From Vannielia litorea (GTDB lineage Bacteria; Pseudomonadota; Alphaproteobacteria; Rhodobacterales; Rhodobacteraceae), in the NCBI RefSeq assembly GCF_019801175.1, contig NZ_JAHVJR010000001.1, positions 1,612,001 through 1,676,000 of the forward strand: DNA of 64,000 bases, written 5' to 3'. This document shows, piece by piece, positions 57,100 to 64,000 of this stretch. The translations under genes were made by a program, and so were the position numbers. Numbering within the stretch: position 1 is the first letter of the stretch; every line of letters starts with the position of its first letter. The notes under the pieces were generated by a model that saw nothing but the letters and a program-made list of their open reading frames with translations, did not search any database and had not been told where the DNA came from.

Positions 57100-58752
57100 T
57101 CAGAAATAGCCCTTCTTCGGCGGCGCCCCATGTGGAGCGGGCATCAAGAGCGGCCAGGGCGAACCATCGGAGCCGCGTTCCTGTTTCACGCAGATCAGCG
57201 CCGGTTCATCCCGCTCGATCGCCGCCTTCAACGCAACCTCCAGCGCCTCAGGCGTATCGGCCCGCTCGGCATGCAGCCCAAAGCTCTTCGCCATCGCCAC
57301 AAAATCCGGGTTCCCCAGCTCGGCACCGATCCTGCGGCCCTCGTATTGTGTGTCCTGATCCCGCAGCACGTTGCCAAAGGCCCCGTTGTCGAAGACCACC
57401 ACAACCACGCCGATCCCGTGCTGCGCCGCCGTCGCCATTTCCTGTGCGCCAAACAAAAAGCCGCCATCCCCCGTCACCGCCACCACAGCCTTGTCCGGGT
57501 TGGCCACCTTCACCCCCAGCGCGGTGTTGTAGCCAAACCCGAGGTTCTCCTGATAGGCGGAGGTCACATAGGTCCGCGGCTCATAGACCGGAAAGGCAAA
57601 CCGCGCGGTGAACCCCACCTGGCTGATCTCTTCCACAAAGAACCCGTCGCGCGGCAGCGCCGCCCGGATCGCCTTGAGGAAGCCCACCTGAGGCTGGATC
57701 TCGTCAATCTTCTCCTCAGCCGCCGCCCGCGCCGCGCCAATCGCCTCGCTCCGATCCGGGCCCTGCGTCACGCGGCCCAGCAGCGCCGCGCAGGCCTCCG
57801 CCGCATCGCCAAGCACAAAGGCATCCGGCTTCAGGCGCACCGCCTCGGTCGGGTCGATGTCGATCCGCAGGCACTTCACCCCCTCGGGCTTCCACTGCCA
57901 CCGCATGAACGGCAGCTCCAGCCGCGAGCCGATGCCCACGATTAGGTCACACTCCCGGTATAGGTCATATGCCGCCACCATGTTCACACTCAGCGGGTCA
58001 TCCTCCGGGATCACCCCCTTGCCGGAGCGATGCGCAACCACGGGTACGCCCAGCTTGCGGGCCAGCGCGAGTACCTCTGCGCCCGCCTCCATCGCGCCGA
58101 AGCCGACGAAGATCATCGGGCTCTCGGCGGCAGCAATCATCTCGGCGGCCTGCGCCAGTTGTCCCTCGTCCAAAGGCGGCGCCAGCACCTCCTCACGCTC
58201 GAAGCCCCCGCGCACGGTCCCCTTGTCGGCCATCACATCCCATGGCGCCTCGATCGCCGCAGGCCCGCCCCGGCCCCGCGCCATCTCGGCAAAGGCCCGG
58301 CCCAGCATCCGCCCGGTCTCGCTGGCATGCTCGATCCGGCCCGCCCAACGGGTGAAGCTGCCCAGCGTGGCCAGCTGGTCGGGCAGCTCATGCAGCTGCC
58401 CCCGGCCCTGCCCGATCAGGTTTGAAAAGATGTTGCCGGTCACGCAAAGCACCGGCGTCCCCCCGGCATAGGCCGTGCTCACCGCGGCCCCCGCATTCAG
58501 CACCCCCGGCCCCGGTACCACGGTAAACACGCCGGGCTTGCCGGACGAGCGGGCGTAGCCATAAGCCATGTAGCCCGCCCCCTGCTCATGCCGCGTGTGG
58601 ATAAACCGGATGCGCCCGGCCTCTCGCGCCAAGGCGTCGTTGAAGGCGTACATATGCGCACCGGGTATGCCGAAAACCACCTCGGTCCCGGCCTCGGCCA
58701 GTCCCGCAGCCAGCGCCTCGCCTGTTGTCAGCTGTGCCGTGTTGCCGCTCAT
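57100..58752 (-). CDS. thiamine-diphosphate-dependent enzyme (acetolactate-synthase-like)
   Basis: A 550-residue ThDP enzyme of the acetolactate synthase/benzoylformate decarboxylase superfamily. The catalytic Glu56 is in RHEQGAGYMAYGYAR, a central FAD/nucleotide-like domain follows, and the ThDP-Mg motif is VTGDGGFLFGAQEMATAAQ ending in FDNGAFGN. It lacks features that would tell ALS from 2-oxo-acid decarboxylases such as indolepyruvate, oxalyl-CoA or sulfoacetaldehyde types. GGGAGGGCGGC precedes the ATG at 58752. Partner CoA-transferase genes follow, suggesting a keto-acid route ending in a CoA ester. Confidence 0.88.
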   Translation of the reverse strand: MSGNTAQLTTGEALAAGLAEAGTEVVFGIPGAHMYAFNDALAREAGRIRFIHTRHEQGAGYMAYGYARSSGKPGVFTVVPGPGVLNAGAAVSTAYAGGTPVLCVTGNIFSNLIGQGRGQLHELPDQLATLGSFTRWAGRIEHASETGRMLGRAFAEMARGRGGPAAIEAPWDVMADKGTVRGGFEREEVLAPPLDEGQLAQAAEMIAAAESPMIFVGFGAMEAGAEVLALARKLGVPVVAHRSGKGVIPEDDPLSVNMVAAYDLYRECDLIVGIGSRLELPFMRWQWKPEGVKCLRIDIDPTEAVRLKPDAFVLGDAAEACAALLGRVTQGPDRSEAIGAARAAAEEKIDEIQPQVGFLKAIRAALPRDGFFVEEISQVGFTARFAFPVYEPRTYVTSAYQENLGFGYNTALGVKVANPDKAVVAVTGDGGFLFGAQEMATAAQHGIGVVVVVFDNGAFGNVLRDQDTQYEGRRIGAELGNPDFVAMAKSFGLHAERADTPEALEVALKAAIERDEPALICVKQERGSDGSPWPLLMPAPHGAPPKKGYF

Positions 58753-58874
58753 GCCGCCCTCCCTGGCCAGTTTGTTCACATGTTAAGCATATTTCCCCGA
58801 TACCCACAAGGACCGTCGCGGCCTTCCTGCCACACCCCTTCATTTCGAGGCAAATCCAATATCCCCGCCCCATT

Positions 58875-58903
58875 TTGGTCACAATTGCGGCACCCAATAT
58901 CCA
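58875..58903 (+). promoter_or_regulatory. candidate promoter of the 50-residue protein gene
   Basis: TTGGTC (58875-58880) and TATCCA (58898-58903) are 17 bases apart on the plus strand, about 90 bases before the small gene at 58992. The 239-base divergent gap also feeds the ThDP enzyme gene on the minus strand. By-eye match. Confidence 0.35.
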
Positions 58904-58991
58904 GACAGAGGAGGCAAACTCCCACATATGAGGCAGGAACCATCGCCGGGCAGCGCCCGTTGGGGTGGTGACACAGCAAAGGAAAAGGGCA

Positions 58992-59144
58992 ATGGCACCG
59001 AAGAAATCCGCCAAGCCGGAGATGAAGACCGAAGAGCGCGCCGCCGACAAGCGCCAGCGCGAAAACAAGTCCGACATCTGGGATATTTCCCCCGATGCCG
59101 AGACAGACAAGCGGTACATCATCACCGACTGGGCCAGCATCTGA
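58992..59144 (+). CDS. 50-residue hydrophilic protein
   Basis: A short gene translated by hand: 50 residues, starting MAPKKSAKPEMKTEERAADK, highly charged, with no cysteine, signal peptide or membrane segment. The C-terminal half reads DIWDISPDAETDKRYIITD and ends with a TGA at 59142. AAAGGAAAAGGGCA lies before the ATG. Basic N-terminus and acidic/aromatic C-terminus look like a small conserved cytosolic protein; similar short proteins may exist in relatives, but I do not recognise it. Confidence 0.55.
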   Translation: MAPKKSAKPEMKTEERAADKRQRENKSDIWDISPDAETDKRYIITDWASI

Positions 59145-59222
59145 CCCGCTGACACGATCTGTCAGCAGGGGCGACGCTCGCCCCTGTTCCGCGCCGAAAC
59201 CCGGCGCTAAGTTCCGGCCAAC

Positions 59223-59558
59223 ATGGCCGACTCCCCCTCCCCCGTTTCCTCGATCCGCAATCTCGGCCCCGCAATGGAGGCCTCCTGTGCCCGTGCCGGT
59301 ATCCACTCGGCCGAAGAGCTCGCGGCCCTGGGGGCCGATGAAACCTACCGTCGCCTGCTGAAGAACGGCGCCCGCCCCCATTTCATCGCCTACTACGTGA
59401 TCGAGATGGGCCTGCAGGGCCGCCCGTGGAACGACTGCAAAGGCAAGGAAAAGGAGCGCCTCCGAGCCCGCTTCGATGCAATCGTTGCAGACGCGCATGA
59501 CCCCGGACTTTCCGAACTTGAGCGTATGCTCGACCAGATCGGCGTGCGCCCGCGCTGA
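59223..59558 (+). CDS. TfoX/Sxy C-terminal-domain protein
   Basis: A 111-residue protein with the helix-hairpin-helix-like TfoX C-terminal domain: SIRNLGPAMEASCARAGIHS, AEELAALGADETYRRLL and RPHFIAYYVIEMGLQGRPWN. The N-terminal TfoX domain is absent, as in many alphaproteobacteria. In gammaproteobacteria TfoX controls natural competence; these single-domain forms have no proven role. A 63-base gap separates it from the DUF4112 gene on the same strand. Confidence 0.88.
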   Translation: MADSPSPVSSIRNLGPAMEASCARAGIHSAEELAALGADETYRRLLKNGARPHFIAYYVIEMGLQGRPWNDCKGKEKERLRARFDAIVADAHDPGLSELERMLDQIGVRPR

Positions 59559-59615
59559 GATGCCTCCGATGTGAACACCCTTCACATTGGACCCGCTCGT
59601 CCCCATATACTCTAT

Positions 59616-60014
59616 ATGACCACGCCAATGCCTCTCTCCGGCCCGGCCATCGACGCCGAAATCGCCGCGCTTCACCGCCTTGCCCGGCGGATGGACGCGC
59701 TCGTGCGCGTGCCCGGCACCCAGATCGACGTGGGCCTCGACACGCTCCTCGGCCTGATCCCCGTGGTCGGCGACACCCTCGCCGCCGCCCCCTCCGCCTA
59801 TATCATCTGGAAGGCCCACCGCCTCGGGGCCACACCCGGCGCCCTGGCCTACATGGGGTTCAACATGGCGCTCGACTGGTCAATCGGCTCGATCCCGGTG
59901 CTGGGCGACATCTTCGACGCCGCCTACAACGCCAACATCCGCAACGTGTGCCTGCTGGAGAAGAACCTCGCCAAACAGGCCACACTCGCTCGAGATGTGA
60001 CCGTTCCCGGTTAA
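59616..60014 (+). CDS. DUF4112-domain membrane protein
   Basis: A 132-residue protein. An N-terminal helix (EIAALHRLARRMDALV) leads to a conserved stretch with GTQIDVGLDTLLGLIPVVGD, a signature of DUF4112, then two hydrophobic stretches (LAAAPSAYIIWKAHRLGA and LDWSIGSIPVLGDIFDAAY). The repeated IPV(V/L)GD motif is diagnostic. The ATG at 59616 is chosen; an in-frame start 15 codons upstream overlaps the preceding gap. Function of the family unknown. Confidence 0.88.
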   Translation: MTTPMPLSGPAIDAEIAALHRLARRMDALVRVPGTQIDVGLDTLLGLIPVVGDTLAAAPSAYIIWKAHRLGATPGALAYMGFNMALDWSIGSIPVLGDIFDAAYNANIRNVCLLEKNLAKQATLARDVTVPG

Positions 60015-60027
60015 CGCTCAAAGCAAA

Positions 60028-60052
60028 AAGGGCGCCCCGAAGAGCGCCCCTT
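60028..60052 (-). terminator. rho-independent terminator of ndk
   Basis: AAGGGCGC (60028-60035) pairs with GCGCCCCTT (60044-60052) with one bulged C. On the minus strand the stem is followed by TTTTTG. It lies between the ndk stop and the convergent DUF4112 gene stop. Confidence 0.7.
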
Positions 60053-60088
60053 GGCCGGCGAACATCCGTCCGCCATATCCCTTCGGCC

Positions 60089-60511
60089 TTAGCCGACCAG
60101 CTCAAGCCCGCTGAAGAAGAATGCGATCTCCTGCGCGGCGGTCTCGGGGGCGTCCGAACCGTGGACGGAGTTCTCGCCAACCGACTCGGCAAACTCGGCG
60201 CGGATGGTGCCCGGGGCCGCATCGGCGGGGTTGGTCGCGCCCATCACTTCGCGGTTCTTCAGGATGGCGCCCTCGCCTTCCAGCACCTGCACAACCACCG
60301 GCTCGGAGGCCATGAACTCGCAAAGCTCACCGTAAAACGGGCGCTCGGCGTGCACTTCGTAGAACTTGCCGGCCTGCTCCATCGAGAGCTTGATCCGCTT
60401 CTGGGCGACGATCCGCAGACCGGCCTCTTCGAACTTGGCGTTGATCTTGCCGGTCAGGTTGCGGCGGGTGGCATCGGGCTTGATGATGGAAAGCGTGCGT
60501 TCGGTGGCCAT
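60089..60511 (-). CDS. ndk: nucleoside-diphosphate kinase
   Basis: Hexameric or tetrameric kinase of 140 residues that equalises NTP pools. The phosphohistidine is His117 in ENSVHGSDAPETA; RTLSIIKPDATRRN and FYEVHAERPFYGEL are the other signatures. AAAGGAG precedes the ATG. It is single on this strand between the DUF4112 and SDR genes. Confidence 0.97.
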   Translation of the reverse strand: MATERTLSIIKPDATRRNLTGKINAKFEEAGLRIVAQKRIKLSMEQAGKFYEVHAERPFYGELCEFMASEPVVVQVLEGEGAILKNREVMGATNPADAAPGTIRAEFAESVGENSVHGSDAPETAAQEIAFFFSGLELVG

Positions 60512-60619
60512 CTGGCATCTCCTTTATGTGCCGGGCGCTGGCCCGGTCCGAATTTCGCGGCTGCGGTAACACGCGGCATTCGGTTTTGAAAGCCCCCGAA
60601 TGCGCCCTAGCTAAGCCGC

Positions 60620-61315
60620 ATGAGCACCCCGCCCCTCCTGATCTTCGGCGCTGGCAGCATCGGCACCGCGCTTGCGCAGGCCGCCCTCACCGCGCCCAAA
60701 GCCCCACCCGTGCATGTCGTCACCCGTGGCACAGCGCCCGAAGGCACGACTGCCCATCATCTCGATCCGGGTAACGAAACAGCCCTCGCGCAGCTGGCCG
60801 AGGATCTGCCCGAGATTTCCGGCCTTCTCATCACCCTCGGCACGCTGCACACCGAAACCTACGCGCCGGAGAAGAGCCTCAAAGCCCTCGACCCTGCTGC
60901 AATGGCCGAGGTTTACCGCGTCAACGCCATTCTGCCCGCCACGATCTTCAAACACTTCCTGCCGCGCCTGCCCCGCAAGGCCCCCGCCTTCGCCGCCGCG
61001 CTCTCCGCCCGCGTCGGCTCGATCTCCGACAACAACCTCGGCGGCTGGGTCAGCTACCGCGCGTCCAAGGCAGCGCTGAACCAGGTCATCCGCACCTTCT
61101 CCATCGAACTCGCCCGCTCGCACCCGCAGGCGCGTCTCATCGGCCTCCACCCCGGCACTGTTGCTACCGCACTCTCGCAGCCCTTCCGGGGCAATGCCCC
61201 CAAAGTCTTCACACCGTCAGAGAGTGCCGCCCACCTCTGGCGCACCATCGCGGCCACCACCCCGGACGACAGCGGCAAGCTCTTTGCATGGGACGGTAAG
61301 GAGATCACGCCTTGA
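60620..61315 (+). CDS. SDR-family oxidoreductase (C-factor-like)
   Basis: A 231-residue short-chain dehydrogenase: cofactor motif FGAGSIGTAL (residues 9-18), LLITLGTLHTE in place of NNAG, and the active-site Tyr146-x3-Lys150 in SYRASKAALNQVIRTFSIEL (Ser at the expected 133). The GHPGTV-type HPGTVATALSQPF follows. It resembles CsgA/C-factor-like members that lack a known substrate. It is divergent from ndk over 108 bases and followed closely by a lipoprotein gene. Confidence 0.88.
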   Translation: MSTPPLLIFGAGSIGTALAQAALTAPKAPPVHVVTRGTAPEGTTAHHLDPGNETALAQLAEDLPEISGLLITLGTLHTETYAPEKSLKALDPAAMAEVYRVNAILPATIFKHFLPRLPRKAPAFAAALSARVGSISDNNLGGWVSYRASKAALNQVIRTFSIELARSHPQARLIGLHPGTVATALSQPFRGNAPKVFTPSESAAHLWRTIAATTPDDSGKLFAWDGKEITP

Positions 61316-61369
61316 TCCATGGCGCCCGGCACCCTATCAAGCATCGCCTTGAAAACACCGGGAAATATG

Positions 61370-61849
61370 ATGAAAGCACAGATCGCCGCCACCGCCGCCC
61401 TGCTCACGCTCTCTGCCTGCATGAGCGGCGCGCCCGTTACCCAAGCGCCCGTCACTGCCCGCGCCAAACACGCCAGCATCAATGACCGGATCCTCGGCTT
61501 CTCCGAGCCGGTCCTGCGCAGCTATGTGGGCAAGGGTTCCAAGCGCAAGGAGGTCGTCGGCGCCCGCTGCACACTCGACAGCGCCGAGTTTACCATGCCG
61601 CCGCTGACCACCCCGGTCACCCTGCGCCTGCCCGAGTTGAAAGGGAAGCCAACGCCCCTGCGCATCTCGTGCCAAAGCGCCTCTGGAGAGGGTGATGCGG
61701 TGATCCAGCCGCAGATTCAGGGCACCGTTGTCGCAGGCGCATCGCCGGTGGGCATCGTTGCCGCCATTGCTACCTCCGCGATCGTCGCCTCGCGCGACAA
61801 GTGGGGCTGGGGCAACAACGGCGCCGCACTCGACGTGACGCTCGAGTAA
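61370..61849 (+). CDS. putative lipoprotein
   Basis: A 159-residue exported protein; MKAQIAATAALLTLSACMS has a lipobox (LLTLSAC, Cys17). Mature part: SINDRILGFSEPVLRSYVGK, RCTLDSAEFTMPPLTTPVTL, IQGTVVAGASPVGIVAAI and a glycine/tryptophan end (DKWGWGNNGAAL). An ATG one codon before has only a 2-base spacing to GGGAA, so the second ATG is preferred. Family not recognised. It shares the transcript with the SDR gene, 54 bases upstream. Confidence 0.72.
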   Translation: MKAQIAATAALLTLSACMSGAPVTQAPVTARAKHASINDRILGFSEPVLRSYVGKGSKRKEVVGARCTLDSAEFTMPPLTTPVTLRLPELKGKPTPLRISCQSASGEGDAVIQPQIQGTVVAGASPVGIVAAIATSAIVASRDKWGWGNNGAALDVTLE

Positions 61850-61877
61850 CCTGCCTTTCGATGCCTATGGAACTGCC

Positions 61878-61901
61878 GCGCGGGCTCTGCTAGGCCCGCG
61901 C
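61878..61901 (+). promoter_or_regulatory. stem-loop abutting the ABC-F start codon
   Basis: GCGCGGGC (61878-61885) and GCCCGCGC (61894-61901) are exact inverse copies around an 8-base loop. The stem ends one base before the ATG of the ABC-F gene at 61903, and no Shine-Dalgarno is visible between them. It may control translation start, or end the upstream lipoprotein transcript. Confidence 0.55.
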
Positions 61902-61902
61902 C

Positions 61903-63759
<1,857 letters not shown>

Positions 63760-63804
63760 GGCACTGCCTCAACTCTGCCCCTCAAAACCCAATAACTAAA
63801 AGAA

Positions 63805-63832
63805 AAGCCCCGCGCCTTGCAGCGCGGGGCTT
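63805..63832. terminator. bidirectional rho-independent terminator
   Basis: AAGCCCCGCGC (63805-63815) and GCGCGGGGCTT (63822-63832) pair perfectly over 11 bases around a 6-base loop. The plus strand continues with GAATTTTT, the minus strand with TTCTTTTAG. It serves the convergent ABC-F gene and the partial gene at the window end. Confidence 0.9.
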
Positions 63833-63863
63833 GAATTTTTCTTAGGCTGGAGAAGCCCACCTC

Positions 63864-64000
63864 TTAGAGGCCGAGCGCTTCCTTGACCTTGTCGAGCGCG
63901 CCGGTCAGCGCCTCGGGGTTGTCCTTGGCGGCTTCGACGGCCTTCACAAGGGCAGTCTTCTGGAAGTCGCCAAGATCGGACCCTTCGATCATCTCGGTCA
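63864..64000 (-). CDS. hypothetical protein, C-terminal part (5' end outside window)
   Basis: Only the last 45 residues lie in the window, so no start or size can be given. The visible tail is acidic and helical: TEMIEGSDLGDFQKTALVKA, then EAAKDNPEALTGALDKVKEA and a TAA at 63864-63866. No motif is recognised. Confidence 0.6.
   Translation of the reverse strand, partial: TEMIEGSDLGDFQKTALVKAVEAAKDNPEALTGALDKVKEALGL

Overview
The window looks like a chromosomal segment of an alphaproteobacterium of the Rhodobacterales (Roseobacter-type Rhodobacteraceae). It is GC-rich. The gene order nuoN-birA-coaX-rnj, the small accessory genes inside the nuo operon, the trgA/trgB-cysK locus and the family content (DUF1127, BTLCP peptidase, AcuI-type reductase, TrgA) all point there. 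I see no transposase, integrase, phage gene or CRISPR array. Gene identities come from reading motifs and gene order, without database searches.

Region 1 (1-3950): the 3' end of a DEAD-box helicase, an unrecognised gene, then ribonuclease J and type III pantothenate kinase. Region 2 (3962-25000, minus strand): a complete 14-subunit complex I operon, nuoA to nuoN, ending with birA. It is interrupted by at least eleven non-core genes: an NTF2-like protein, a sulfotransferase, several 1-3 helix membrane proteins, a methyltransferase, a DUF5333-like exported protein, a lipoprotein, an unrecognised soluble protein, a carboxymuconolactone-decarboxylase-like protein and a 50-residue membrane peptide between nuoJ and nuoK. 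Many junctions are ATGA overlaps or gaps of a few bases, which implies translational coupling. A sigma70-like promoter lies upstream of a TTG-started nuoA. NuoE carries a long linker plus a helix-hairpin-helix tail.

Region 3 (25140-31675): a LysR regulator divergent from a DUF1127 gene, a SIS-domain sugar-phosphate protein divergent from a Gfo/Idh/MocA dehydrogenase, a GFA-family protein, a secreted propeller-like protein, tRNA-Ser(GGA), and two adjacent paralogues sharing a HEMVHW zincin-like motif. Region 4 (31789-39549, minus): an AlaX editing protein, a large MscS-type channel, a cysteine synthase, a GGCT-NUDIX fusion (TrgB-like), TrgA and photolyase, resembling the trgAB-cysK tellurite-resistance locus of Rhodobacter. 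Region 5 (39645-45958, minus): an AGCS symporter, a von Willebrand A protein, a BCCT transporter, an AcuI-type acryloyl-CoA reductase and SufE.

Region 6 (46083-53364): a lipoprotein, a TPR-methyltransferase, a CAT-anticodon tRNA, purM-purN, RNase D, a sensor kinase without an adjacent regulator, a metallo-beta-lactamase-fold hydrolase and tRNA-Asn. Region 7 (53365-64000): two tandem secreted Cys-conserved paralogues with oppositely charged tails (the best candidate for something undescribed), a BTLCP peptidase, a CoA-transferase/ThDP-enzyme operon, a 50-residue hydrophilic protein, TfoX-C, DUF4112, ndk, an SDR, a lipoprotein, an ABC-F ATPase with a hairpin against its start codon, and the end of one more gene.
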